DNA of 12,593 nt from SIG710 sp045604985 (lineage in GTDB: Bacteria > Bacillota > Clostridia > Oscillospirales > CAG-272): positions 1 through 12,593 of the forward strand of contig JAZUPD010000050.1 in the NCBI GenBank assembly GCA_045604985.1. Direction: 5' to 3'. Positions 1 to 7,961 of the stretch are shown here, one piece after another (the stretch's first letter is position 1; each line of letters opens with the position of its first letter). The position numbers and the translations under genes are program-made. The notes beneath the pieces were generated by a model. That model had not been told where the DNA came from. It worked only from the letters and a program-made list of their open reading frames with translations, and made no database searches.

Positions 1-1145
1 GAGCGAAGCTTTTCCACCGTGGTATATTTTCCATAATATGAAAGCCCATGGCTCTTTGCCATATCCTCTGTAAAATTCTCCATAAGATGCACCGAATTCT
101 TATAGAACGAGCGGTTATAATAGTAGACCGTCGGCAAAAGAATTGGATTTTCAATAAAAAGAACTCCATTCTTTCGCACGATATCAAAGGTTATTATCCC
201 GCCCACCATATTATAGTCGTTATCCTGTTCTGCCGCAAAATTCCCTAGAGAATATACGCAAAGCATCCTATGCCCATCCCCATTTGGACTCTCTATCCAC
301 TCAACGGGCTGAAGCACATGGGGATGGTGTCCTATAATAACATCAACTCCAAGCCCTGCCATCATGCTTGCAAGCCTTTTTTGCGTTTCATTTGGCTTAA
401 ATTTATATTCAGATCCCCAATGCATCGAAACAAAAACAAGGTCGGCAATTTCATCAGCCCTTTTTACCTGCTCTGCGATCACCGCTTCATCCTCATAAGG
501 AATCACGATATCCGAGCCGTTTTTAAGGCGAATTCCGTTGGTGCTGTAAGTAAAGGACAAAAATGCTATCTTTATCCCCTCTGTCTCATAAATTCGGATA
601 TTATTAAAATCATCCTCATTAAGATAACCACCGATAGTGGTAACGGGCAAGGTATTCCAAAATTTTATAGTTTCCTCAAGCCCGCTCGTACCGGCATCAA
701 GCATATGATTTGTGGCAAGATTGACAACGTCAAATCCCGCCTCGATAAGATCATACGCCAGGTCTCTTGGGGTATTAAAATAAGGATAATCGTCATAACC
801 GAATTCCTCGCCCGCCATTGGGGTTTCCTGATTTATAAAGGCAATATCTGCGCCCTCGATAATATGCTTTATATTCTCATAAAACGGCGCATAATTATAT
901 CGTCTCCCCCCCTCAAGGGCAAGCTTTTTTGCATCACGATTTGAGCCATTATACATAATATTATCTCCGCATCCCGCAAAGCGGAGAGTCACATCCGGCG
1001 GATAAGGCTCGGGAAATGTAATATCAAGTATTTCATGCTCCTTTTCGCTATCAAGAGTGAGCGGAATCCTGTTCGCATCTCTCACGTCTCCGCATCCGCA
1101 AAGAAAAATCAAGGAAAGAAGCAAAATCGCAAAAGTTATTTTCAT
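1..1145 (-). CDS. CapA/PgsA-family lipoprotein (PGA_cap metallophosphoesterase-like fold), partial at C-terminus
   Basis: The frame is open from an ATG at 1145 to the left window edge (381 complete codons seen, no stop), so the C-terminus is missing. Residues 1-18 form a lipoprotein-type signal: a short hydrophobic run ending in LCGC, with Cys18 the likely lipidated residue. The body carries the CapA-family (PF09587) signature set in order: GDNIMY (60-65), NQET (105-108), NLATNHMLDAG (142-152), HWGSEY (242-247), GHHPHVLQPVE (272-282) and YSLGNF (298-303). These Asp/Asn/His motifs are the metal-site pattern of calcineurin-like phosphoesterase folds. Named members act in poly-gamma-glutamate capsule synthesis, but many homologues are uncharacterised surface proteins. 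No pgsB/pgsC partners are visible, so a poly-glutamate role is not shown. The ATG follows the PAP2 stop after one base with only a weak upstream AG-rich tract, suggesting translational coupling. Confidence 0.9.
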   Translation of the reverse strand, partial: MKITFAILLLSLIFLCGCGDVRDANRIPLTLDSEKEHEILDITFPEPYPPDVTLRFAGCGDNIMYNGSNRDAKKLALEGGRRYNYAPFYENIKHIIEGADIAFINQETPMAGEEFGYDDYPYFNTPRDLAYDLIEAGFDVVNLATNHMLDAGTSGLEETIKFWNTLPVTTIGGYLNEDDFNNIRIYETEGIKIAFLSFTYSTNGIRLKNGSDIVIPYEDEAVIAEQVKRADEIADLVFVSMHWGSEYKFKPNETQKRLASMMAGLGVDVIIGHHPHVLQPVEWIESPNGDGHRMLCVYSLGNFAAEQDNDYNMVGGIITFDIVRKNGVLFIENPILLPTVYYYNRSFYKNSVHLMENFTEDMAKSHGLSYYGKYTTVEKLR

Positions 1146-1146
1146 A

Positions 1147-1707
1147 TTATTTTTCTTTTATCTTTCTTTCTATGGCGTTCCATGCTTTATCGACTATGAT
1201 AACGCCAAAAATGCCAAAAATTATTCCGAGAACAAGTGCAAAAAGCACATCGGTGGGATAATGAACATAGAGATAAAGCCTTGAAAATGCAATAAGGACA
1301 GCAAGAAAAAGCGCAGGAATACCGAATCTCTTGTCTCTTATCATAAGAACGGTTGCAACCTCAAAAGAAGCAAGGGTATGTCCCGATGGAAATGAGCCGT
1401 CATGAAGTGGTGCGACCAAAAGAAGCGCACGCATTGCCTCATTTACATCATATGGACGGACTCTGCCGAAAAGGGGCTTCATTATCATATTAACAAGAAC
1501 AAGACCGATTATAAGTGCCATTCCCGCCATAAGTCCGGTCTTTCTCGTCCTTTTAAAAATGAGAAGAAGCACCGCCACCGCAATCCAGCCAAGTCCATGG
1601 TCGGCAAAGGCTGTGATGATTGGGAAAACAGCATCAAAAAATCCGCATTTTAGATTTTGAATTGCATCAAGCAAAGTAAGCTCAATTTGATTTAAAGCAT
1701 CAAACAT
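1147..1707 (-). CDS. PAP2-family membrane phosphatase (undecaprenyl-PP phosphatase / phosphatidic acid phosphatase type 2)
   Basis: This 186-residue protein has the three acid-phosphatase motifs of the PAP2 superfamily: KPLFGRVRP (77-85), SFPSGH (105-110) and SRLYLYVHYPTD (142-153), with the catalytic His pair at 110 and 149. About five hydrophobic segments surround them, as expected for an integral membrane lipid (pyro)phosphatase with its active site on the outer membrane face. Likely substrates in Firmicutes are undecaprenyl pyrophosphate or phosphatidylglycerol phosphate; sequence alone does not decide. The start at 1707 is preceded by a GGGGGAG Shine-Dalgarno, and the gene begins 17 nt after the stop of the upstream membrane protein. 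Its position after a GT2-GtrA glycosyltransferase and before a CapA lipoprotein favours carrier-lipid recycling for a surface polymer; that is inference. Confidence 0.92.
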   Translation of the reverse strand: MFDALNQIELTLLDAIQNLKCGFFDAVFPIITAFADHGLGWIAVAVLLLIFKRTRKTGLMAGMALIIGLVLVNMIMKPLFGRVRPYDVNEAMRALLLVAPLHDGSFPSGHTLASFEVATVLMIRDKRFGIPALFLAVLIAFSRLYLYVHYPTDVLFALVLGIIFGIFGVIIVDKAWNAIERKIKEK

Positions 1708-1724
1708 TTTTTGCTCTCCCCCTT

Positions 1725-2819
1725 TCAGTTGTTCGTTCTGTCATATATGAGGTATTTTCCGTCCATCATTCTGAGATAGAAGGTGACGTCCATCGTGTCT
1801 CTGTAATCCTCCATACGATTTCTTTTCAGAATATGAGTAAGCCTTACACGGCATGAGAAGGTATTCTCATCATAGCGATAGAAATCACTTGCCTCAACAT
1901 TCTCAAAATCATAGCTATCATGGTCAATAACAGCCCACTGGAGGGTTGAACGAATGGATTTATAAAGATCTGTTCCCTTTTCAAAATAAGGATTAAGCTT
2001 TGCAAGAGTAGTGTCATTCTGCATATAGGAAGCAAATATCTTTGCCGCCTCAATAACGAACTCACTCTGCTCCGCTTCAAGAGCCTCATCATAGACAAGC
2101 CTTGTATAATAAAGATTATCAGACTCAACAAGTCCAAGCTCTATTTCGTTTTCATCCGCATCGCAGACTTTTACAATCGGCTCTGTGGTGAGTCCATCAA
2201 TTCTGTACATAGTAAAGCTGATACCCTCAACCCCTTCGGGCATATGAGCATTGCTCTCATGTGGGACATCGTCCTGTATGATATGGGACGTATCAAGGGA
2301 AACACCGTTTATATACGGCACAGAGCCTTTTATTGCCTTGATCTTTACCGAAATGTCCGCACTATAAAACAGCTCAAATTTTTCAAGTGCATATTTGGAA
2401 AAGCCCTTTTCGCTCTTTTCATCTGTTACTGCGAGAGTGAATGTAGCGACCTTGATATCCTTTTCGCCCTCGGTATATTTAACGGCATATTTTGCAGTCT
2501 GCAAATCCATTCCCGAGGAGATGCTGTAATAGGAAAGCTCCTTTCCCTCTGTAAGCGAGGAAATATAATCTGCAAGCATCTCGTCCGTTTCATACTTACT
2601 TTTATTAAGAGATGAATGTTTTATTATTGATAGATAATCGCCCGACCTGAAGTATCTTTCAAAAACCTCATCGGCAACATACTTTGGCTGAACGCTCTCA
2701 TAATCTGCAAGATATCCTCTGACTATGAAAAGAGCAACTGCAAGAGATAAAAGCGCAACCGCCCAGCAGATAATAAGCACAAGATAAAATTTGGGCAATT
2801 TTTTTAGATTATTTTGCAT
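1725..2819 (-). CDS. Uncharacterised membrane-anchored extracytoplasmic protein
   Basis: I do not recognise this 364-residue protein. It has a short basic N-terminus (KK at 6-7), one transmembrane segment at about residues 11-34, and a long soluble remainder, presumably outside the membrane. Two parts (about 45-150 and 250-364) look like alpha+beta modules: helical starts such as VADEVFERYF and EFVIEAAKIFASY, followed by strand-rich tails ending in DVTFYLRMMDGKYLIYD. I suspect NTF2-like folds but cannot show this. The start is the ATG at 2819, eight bases after a perfect GGAGG; an in-frame GTG at 2828 would sit on that Shine-Dalgarno. The ATG lies inside the last codons of the NAGPA-domain gene (11-nt overlap, different frame), and the GGAGG is within that gene's Gly codons, so translation is probably coupled and the two products may work together. 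Confidence 0.85.
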   Translation of the reverse strand: MQNNLKKLPKFYLVLIICWAVALLSLAVALFIVRGYLADYESVQPKYVADEVFERYFRSGDYLSIIKHSSLNKSKYETDEMLADYISSLTEGKELSYYSISSGMDLQTAKYAVKYTEGEKDIKVATFTLAVTDEKSEKGFSKYALEKFELFYSADISVKIKAIKGSVPYINGVSLDTSHIIQDDVPHESNAHMPEGVEGISFTMYRIDGLTTEPIVKVCDADENEIELGLVESDNLYYTRLVYDEALEAEQSEFVIEAAKIFASYMQNDTTLAKLNPYFEKGTDLYKSIRSTLQWAVIDHDSYDFENVEASDFYRYDENTFSCRVRLTHILKRNRMEDYRDTMDVTFYLRMMDGKYLIYDRTNN

Positions 2820-4332
2820 ATTCGCCACCTCCGTTAAGGGGTGCGACCATAAAGAAGGTCGGCATATGTCTTGGAGTTGTAAACGCTTTGTATTTATTTA
2901 CAAGTCCCTTTTTCTGATATTGGTCCAGAGAATCATAATCATAATCGTATTTTTCATAATAATTCTCATAGTACATCATTGCGGACGATCCTCCATCAAG
3001 CATTGCCGCAGAGACCGCTCCCTGCTCCACCATAATGTCTATAACATCATTGTGAGTTGCCCCAAGAGAGCTTGCACTTCTGCCGTCTGTAACGAGAAGA
3101 ATGACAGTTCCGTCCGCTCTCTGACCGATGGCTGTTCGCTGTGCCGTACCGTTATTTCCCTCGGCATAATAGAAAGTAACATTCTCGCCGTCGTAGGAAA
3201 TAAGGACATTTCCCGTTTGAAATGATACCGCATCGCGGATGCCAAGCTCTTCTGCCTCTGCTTTTGTCATTCCCTCTCTGACGATAAGCCTGTTATTATC
3301 GTCAAAGCCGATAAAGGTACGCCTTGTGCCGTCATTCCAAACGCACTTACCGTCCGAAAATGTAAGACCTATGGGGTGCGCCCCTGTTCCGACGCCACCG
3401 CTATCGGGAAATTCTCCGCCGTTTATTGCCGCAACAGCACCATATGAAGCAGATGCATCAAAAATGGTTTTTCCTCTCTGACTTTCCGAATAATTATTGC
3501 TTGAAGTGCCAACAAAAACTCTTGATGGATCCTTTACCAAAAGCATATAAGCGGTATATGTAGAGCCTTTGAGTGTTTTGAAGATCATTTCGTCCTTTGC
3601 GTTTTCCCATTCATCCTTTTCTTCCACACTGCCTGTATCCTCGCCCAAAGCATGGTAGTCTTCAAGAGATATAATATCCTTTTCAACCCTTTCACTTCCC
3701 GCCATTATCTCATCCACTGTATCACCGTCAAGGAAAAGTGCGGGAACCCATTTTGTTGCACTTGCCTGCTTTGCGGAAAGAACAAGCAGATTTCTAACCG
3801 TTTCGCTTGGTCCCTTTGCGATAACGAAGCAAAGGCTATAAAGAGTGATAATGGCAAAAATGAGCAAGGATACAAGGACTATCGCAATTCTGCCTATAAT
3901 TTTGCCTCGGCTAAGTCGTTCCCCCTTTGGTTTTCTGCGACGATAGCCCTTATAATCATAGTAATCGCTTTCGCTGAATCCTATTACCCTCTCTCGCTTT
4001 TTTTCTGCAGGTTTAATTTTTTCCTTTAATAAACTTTTCTCCTTCTTTTCCACCTTTTTCTGATCTTCTTGCGAAATCAATTCAGGCTTTTTAGGAGCTT
4101 TTGCGTGCATTATCGGGAAATCAATGTTTATTTTTTTCTCAGATGCAGAAAAATCAATCGGTCTGATCGATGCGCCCGCCTCTTTCACTGCCTCAGGCTC
4201 GCTTTTTGAATTTGCAGAAAAATCAATCGATCTGATCGATGCGCTCGCCTTGGGTGGAGGCGGCGTTATGAGCGGCGATGCTTTTCGCTTTGCCTCATAA
4301 TCCTGAGGATCAAAAAAATTCTTATCTTCCAT
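2809..4332 (-). CDS. Membrane-anchored phosphodiester glycosidase family protein (NAGPA domain)
   Basis: The 507-residue product has a hydrophilic, probably cytoplasmic N-terminus (1-144) with a poly-Pro stretch (24-27), a duplicated SIRxIDFSA motif and a Lys/Arg-rich run. A single transmembrane segment lies at about 145-172. The extracytoplasmic NAGPA domain (PF09992 type, about 255-500) shows NGGEF (304-308), TAIGQRADGTVILLVTDGR (400-418) and AAMLDGGSSAMM (442-453), the usual conserved core. The eukaryotic founder removes GlcNAc from phosphodiester-linked sugars; bacterial members are thought to act on sugar-phosphate linkages of envelope polymers. The substrate here is unknown. A Tyr/Asp-rich loop (454-471) follows the DGG motif. 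I chose ATG 4332; an in-frame TTG at 4344 sits almost on the only AAAGG and is less likely. The gene starts 18 nt after the glycosyltransferase stop and overlaps the next gene by 11 nt. Confidence 0.9.
   Translation of the reverse strand: MEDKNFFDPQDYEAKRKASPLITPPPPKASASIRSIDFSANSKSEPEAVKEAGASIRPIDFSASEKKINIDFPIMHAKAPKKPELISQEDQKKVEKKEKSLLKEKIKPAEKKRERVIGFSESDYYDYKGYRRRKPKGERLSRGKIIGRIAIVLVSLLIFAIITLYSLCFVIAKGPSETVRNLLVLSAKQASATKWVPALFLDGDTVDEIMAGSERVEKDIISLEDYHALGEDTGSVEEKDEWENAKDEMIFKTLKGSTYTAYMLLVKDPSRVFVGTSSNNYSESQRGKTIFDASASYGAVAAINGGEFPDSGGVGTGAHPIGLTFSDGKCVWNDGTRRTFIGFDDNNRLIVREGMTKAEAEELGIRDAVSFQTGNVLISYDGENVTFYYAEGNNGTAQRTAIGQRADGTVILLVTDGRSASSLGATHNDVIDIMVEQGAVSAAMLDGGSSAMMYYENYYEKYDYDYDSLDQYQKKGLVNKYKAFTTPRHMPTFFMVAPLNGGGEYAK
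4145..4249. repeat. Pair of near-identical 36-bp direct repeats inside the NAGPA-domain gene
   Basis: Bases 4145-4180 and 4214-4249 are 36-bp direct repeats with two mismatches, 69 bp (23 codons) apart and in the same reading frame. On the coding strand they encode ASIRPIDFSA (residues 54-63) and ASIRSIDFSA (31-40). Both base differences change an amino acid (Ser/Gly and Ser/Pro) and none is silent, which fits a recent in-frame duplication. Confidence 0.9.
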
Positions 4333-4350
4333 TCTATCTACCAAACCTTT

Positions 4351-5430
4351 TTATTTTTTCTTTTTCGACGAAAATACCCATTCTCTCTGAATTCTGAATG
4401 AAAGCAGAAAAAGTATAAATTCAACAAGAATCTTCACAACTGTGGTCACAGCCGAAGCCGATATACCCACAAGCGTCCCTCCTATGCTTTCCACAATAAA
4501 ATTCACTCCGAAATTGGAGATAAGAAGCATAGGAACGGCAAGTGCATAATACTTCAGCAATGTTATCTGTATACTGTCCGAATTTTTGAAAACAGTCTTC
4601 TTATTTATAATGAAATTGATCACGGATGAGATAGTCCTTGCAATTATATAGCAAAGAAGCATCATCCCCTCTCCCAAAAAAAGATGACATAAAAAGAAGA
4701 TCACATTATCAAGAACAGAAGCAATAACAGAACTTAAAAGGAATTTCAAAATAAGAGAATAGACCCTTATGGAGTCTCTTATCGGTCTGAAATGCGAGGT
4801 CTGATTTTCTTCTATGTAAACCGTTTCTATCTTCTGCTCAGAGAGCTTTATTCCTCTTTCACGAAGGCCGAGAAGCATATTGGTCTCATATTCAAAGCGA
4901 TCGCCCTCTATTTCACACATATCGGACAAAATCCCCCTCGGAAAAGCACGAAGTCCGGTCTGTGTGTCGGAAATTTTCATTCCGCAAGCAAGACGAAAAA
5001 CAAGAGAGGTAGTCCTATTGCCAAATCTAGAGCGTTTTGGAACGTGAGGAAGAGAAAAATCTCTCACACCGAGGACAAGATCACCCGTTTCGAGCATTTT
5101 TTCACAGCAGGCAAGAACATCACTCGGCAGGTGCTGATTATCACCGTCAACCGTAACAACTCCCTCTCTGCCCCCCTTGTTCTTAAGGAAATATTCAAAG
5201 GCTGTCTTTAGTGCAGCTCCCTTTCCACGATTTTGCGGATGAGTCAGCACAGTACAGGACGGATGCTCGTCTGTATTCGGAAAATTCGAGAGGTTTTCCT
5301 TTCGGCTTCCGTCATTTACAACGATTATATCATCAAATCCAAGCTCCTCAAGCCCTTTTACGACCTTCAAAAGCTTTTCATCCGGATTAAGAGACGGGAC
5401 TATCACAGTTATTCTTTTTTGTGCGTTCAT
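4351..5430 (-). CDS. GT2 glycosyltransferase (DPM1-like) fused to a GtrA-type membrane domain
   Basis: The 359-residue product has two domains. Residues 6-205 are a GT-A family 2 glycosyltransferase: ITVIVPSLNP at the start, VVNDGS (37-42), NRGKGAAL (67-74) and the metal-binding DGDNQH (95-100, where most relatives have DADGQH), then SDTQTGLRAF (154-163) and GDRFEYETNML (175-185). This set resembles dolichol/undecaprenyl-phosphate mannosyl- or glucosyltransferases. Residues about 228-350 hold four hydrophobic segments with the GtrA-like (PF04138) pattern VLDNVIFFLCH and INFIINKKTVF. The protein probably makes and helps translocate an undecaprenyl-phosphate-linked sugar for extracytoplasmic glycosylation; the sugar is unknown. 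The ATG at 5430 is nine bases after a GGAAAGG Shine-Dalgarno. A longer in-frame ATG at 5481 overlaps recD2 and would add 17 non-conserved residues. The gene lies 22 nt after the recD2 stop. Confidence 0.92.
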   Translation of the reverse strand: MNAQKRITVIVPSLNPDEKLLKVVKGLEELGFDDIIVVNDGSRKENLSNFPNTDEHPSCTVLTHPQNRGKGAALKTAFEYFLKNKGGREGVVTVDGDNQHLPSDVLACCEKMLETGDLVLGVRDFSLPHVPKRSRFGNRTTSLVFRLACGMKISDTQTGLRAFPRGILSDMCEIEGDRFEYETNMLLGLRERGIKLSEQKIETVYIEENQTSHFRPIRDSIRVYSLILKFLLSSVIASVLDNVIFFLCHLFLGEGMMLLCYIIARTISSVINFIINKKTVFKNSDSIQITLLKYYALAVPMLLISNFGVNFIVESIGGTLVGISASAVTTVVKILVEFILFLLSFRIQREWVFSSKKKK

Positions 5431-5452
5431 AATGAGCATCCTTTCCGTATTT

Positions 5453-7675
5453 TTATTCAAATGGCGCAAGCCTTGCGGCAAGCCCAGTATATCTCATTGA
5501 CTGTCGGTTATTTTCAACCATCTTACAGATATATTCCTCTATGCCCACAAGAATAACCATTTTTTCGGCTCTTGTTACGGCAGTATAGAGCAGATTTCTC
5601 GTCATAAGCATTGGAGGACAGGCATACATGGGAATTATAACAATGGGATATTCGCTTCCCTGACTTTTATGTACCGTTATTGCATAGGCATGGTCGATAT
5701 CGTCAAGTAGGGAAAAATCATATACCACGGTCCGGTCATCAAAGGTAATGAGCATATACTGCTCGCCCCTGTCAATATCCTTAACTGTGCCAATATCGCC
5801 GTTAAAGATGCCAAATCCGCTTCGGTATGTGCTTTCCCATTCAAGCTCGTAATTATTTTTGGTCTGCATAACTCTGTCACCGACTCTGAACGTGCGCTCC
5901 TTATGCTTATATTCCTTTTTGCCATTTTCGGCGGGATTAAGGCTTTCCTGAAGAATAAGATTCAGATTGTCCGTTCCGCCTTCCCCCCTCTTAGATGGAG
6001 TTATGACCTGTATTTGCTGAACAATATCTGCACCGTATTTCTTGGGAAGTCTGTTTTTGCAAAGATCTGCGATGGTGAGAGATATCTCTCTTTCGCTGCC
6101 TCTTGCTATAAAGAAAAAGTCATTGTCCTTTACCGCAAGATCGGGACACACACCGTCGTTTATCGCATGGGAATTTGTAACTATCAGGCTTTTTTCTGCT
6201 TGTCTGAATATTGTACTCAGTCTTACGGTTGCAAATCTTCCGCTTGAGATAATATCACGAAGAACATTTCCCGCACCAACCGACGGAAGCTGATCTGCAT
6301 CGCCAATGAATATCACCCTTGAGCCGGGCTTCACAGCCTTCAAAAGAGAGGCAGCAAGAAAGCAATCTATCATAGATGCCTCATCAATTATTATGACGTT
6401 TTCGTCGAGAAAATTTCTCTCGTCACGCATAAAAACGGCATTTTCACCCTCGCTGTATTCCATTTCCAGAAGGCGATGGATGGTTTTTGCCTCACAGGAG
6501 GTGGCCTCGCTCATTCGCTTTGCGGCTCTACCCGTTGGAGCAGCAAGTGCAACCTTCATATCCATGCTCTCAAATATTCCGATAAGTGCGCGGACTACCG
6601 TGGTCTTACCCGTACCGGGTCCCCCAGTAAGAACCATAACTCCGCTGTCAAGTGCTTCCTTTATTGCCTGTCTTTGAAGCGGCGCATACTCGATACCGCT
6701 CCTTTTTTCCTCGCGGGAAATAAAGCGTTCAATATTGTCATAGCCTATCCTCGGGCAAAGATTATCCAGCACAACAAGCTTGTTTGCTGTAAAGGTCTCC
6801 GCATCGTAACCTTCCTTTGTATAAACATAAGTGATTCCATCAAAAACAGAATATCTGACTCTGCCCGACGCAACAAGAGACTTATATGCGTCCTCTGCCT
6901 TCTCTATGCTCACCGAAAGCATCTGTGCAGTTCCCTCTATCAGCTTATCAATAGGAAGACAAATATGCCCGTTTTTTGTCGCATTATGAGAAAGAAGATA
7001 TCTCATTCCGCTCATTATTCTGCTCTCGGAGGCAGGGTCGAGAGAAAGCTTTGCCGCCATTGCATCCGCCATTTGAAAGCCGATACCGTCTATCATATCA
7101 CAGAGAACATATGGGTTTTCCTTTGCAATGTCCACCGCATCCGTTCCCCATTTTTTATATATCTTAACCGTTGTCGCAGGTCCGAAATACTCTCTGAAGA
7201 ACATCATCGTTGAGCGCATTCCAGCCTCTGCTCTGAAATTATCGGAAATTTCAAGTGCCTTTTTCTTGGATATACCCGAAATTTGAGCCAGCCATTCGGG
7301 GTGTTTTTCGATGACCTCAAAGGTGTCCTCGCCAAATTCATCGACAATCTTTATTGCCGTTTTTGCTCCCACACCCTTTACGGCACCCGATGCAAGGTAA
7401 CGCAAGATAGAATCAACATCAGCAGGAAGTTGTTTTTCAAAGCGGTCCACCCTGAACTGTCTGCCGTATTTGGGATTATGAACCCAAATTCCGGTAATGG
7501 TCATATGCTCGCCCTCGGCAATATACGGAAGTGTTCCGACTATTGTAACAAGGTCACCGCCATCGGTTGCAAAGCTACATATAGCATATCCGTTTTCTTC
7601 ATTGCGGTATATTACGTACTCAACACTACCCGAAAAACTTTCTTTTCCGCCCTCTCGTTCTTGTGATTCAAACAT
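5453..7675 (-). CDS. recD2: RecD-like ATP-dependent DNA helicase RecD2
   Basis: The 740-residue protein has the RecD2 architecture rather than that of a RecBCD subunit. An N-terminal OB-like domain (about 14-85) precedes helix-hairpin-helix DNA-binding repeats (about 86-210, with GAVKGVGAKTA at 97-107 and DGIGFQMAD at 196-204). SF1B helicase motifs follow: Walker A GGPGTGKTT (351-359), motif Ia LAAPTGRAAKRM (377-388), Walker B DEAS (431-434), motif III GDADQLPSVGAG (458-469), HKSQGSEYP (669-677) and the motif VI region LYTAVTRAEK (696-705). RecD2 proteins are 5'-3' helicases in genome maintenance. The ATG at 7675 follows an AGAAAGGAG Shine-Dalgarno (7683-7691) by seven bases, so the start is secure. 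It heads a close-packed series with five envelope genes, with no promoter or terminator visible between them. I see no convincing promoter upstream; the repeat at 7701-7910 ends nine bases before the Shine-Dalgarno. Confidence 0.96.
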   Translation of the reverse strand: MFESQEREGGKESFSGSVEYVIYRNEENGYAICSFATDGGDLVTIVGTLPYIAEGEHMTITGIWVHNPKYGRQFRVDRFEKQLPADVDSILRYLASGAVKGVGAKTAIKIVDEFGEDTFEVIEKHPEWLAQISGISKKKALEISDNFRAEAGMRSTMMFFREYFGPATTVKIYKKWGTDAVDIAKENPYVLCDMIDGIGFQMADAMAAKLSLDPASESRIMSGMRYLLSHNATKNGHICLPIDKLIEGTAQMLSVSIEKAEDAYKSLVASGRVRYSVFDGITYVYTKEGYDAETFTANKLVVLDNLCPRIGYDNIERFISREEKRSGIEYAPLQRQAIKEALDSGVMVLTGGPGTGKTTVVRALIGIFESMDMKVALAAPTGRAAKRMSEATSCEAKTIHRLLEMEYSEGENAVFMRDERNFLDENVIIIDEASMIDCFLAASLLKAVKPGSRVIFIGDADQLPSVGAGNVLRDIISSGRFATVRLSTIFRQAEKSLIVTNSHAINDGVCPDLAVKDNDFFFIARGSEREISLTIADLCKNRLPKKYGADIVQQIQVITPSKRGEGGTDNLNLILQESLNPAENGKKEYKHKERTFRVGDRVMQTKNNYELEWESTYRSGFGIFNGDIGTVKDIDRGEQYMLITFDDRTVVYDFSLLDDIDHAYAITVHKSQGSEYPIVIIPMYACPPMLMTRNLLYTAVTRAEKMVILVGIEEYICKMVENNRQSMRYTGLAARLAPFE

Positions 7676-7700
7676 TTATGCGCTCCTTTCTGTGAGATTC

Positions 7701-7910
7701 AAACAATAATTTAGCGGAAAATGAGGACGGCATTAGCCTCCCCCTTGATGGAAAGGGGTCAGCTTGCTGATGGATGAGGTTTAGGCATGAAATGCCGTAA
7801 AACAAGACTTTCAGTTATTGCAGGTGACACCCCATCACTCGCTTTGCAGGAGCTTCCCAAGGGGGGAGCCAAATAAATATCCTCACCGACTCTCTGCAAA
7901 ATTATTGTTT
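7701..7910. repeat. Palindromic intergenic repeat with 12-bp terminal inverted repeats (MITE-like)
   Basis: This fills the gap between recD2 and metK and holds no credible gene. Its ends are perfect inverted repeats, AAACAATAATTT at 7701-7712 and AAATTATTGTTT at 7899-7910. Inside are nested palindromes: ACGGCATT (7727-7734) with AATGCCGT (7791-7798), a CCCCTT/AAGGGG hairpin near 7741-7757, TCAGCTTGCTGA near 7759-7770, GGCAT/ATGCC at 7784-7796, and a GCTTCCC/GGGGGAGC hairpin near 7852-7869. The left block starting AGCCTCCCCCTT (7735) and the reverse complement of the right block ending GGGGGGAGCC (7870) resemble each other, so the element can fold as one large cruciform. No target-site duplication is evident. 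It looks like a small non-autonomous mobile or dispersed repeat, but copy number cannot be judged from one locus. Confidence 0.6.
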
Positions 7911-7931
7911 ATATATCATCATTAACATTTC

Positions 7932-7954
7932 GGGGCTGTGACGTACACAGCCCC
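7932..7954. terminator. Hairpin downstream of metK, possible terminator
   Basis: A perfect 9-bp GC-rich stem, GGGGCTGTG and CACAGCCCC with a 5-nt loop, begins 7 nt beyond the metK stop. On the metK (minus) strand the bases after the stem are GAAATGTTAATG, with no U-run. The T-rich tract lies on the plus-strand side (ATCATTTTT). It may still end metK transcripts, but it is not a canonical intrinsic terminator in that direction. Confidence 0.55.
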
Positions 7955-7961
7955 ATCATTT

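Noticed and set aside
270..944. 224-codon plus-strand open frame opposite the CapA gene
   Set aside because: It lies wholly antisense to a gene with clear CapA motifs. Its translation has no recognisable domain and it has no convincing Shine-Dalgarno.
2819..2828. GTG start at 2828 for the unknown membrane protein
   Set aside because: The GTG is adjacent to GGAGG with no spacing, whereas ATG 2819 has an eight-base spacing.
5430..5481. Longer start for the glycosyltransferase at 5481
   Set aside because: It would overlap recD2, has no suitable Shine-Dalgarno and adds residues outside the GT2 fold; ATG 5430 has GGAAAGG at good spacing.
6042..7213. Plus-strand open frames opposite recD2
   Set aside because: They mirror conserved helicase motifs on the other strand and show no independent coding signs.
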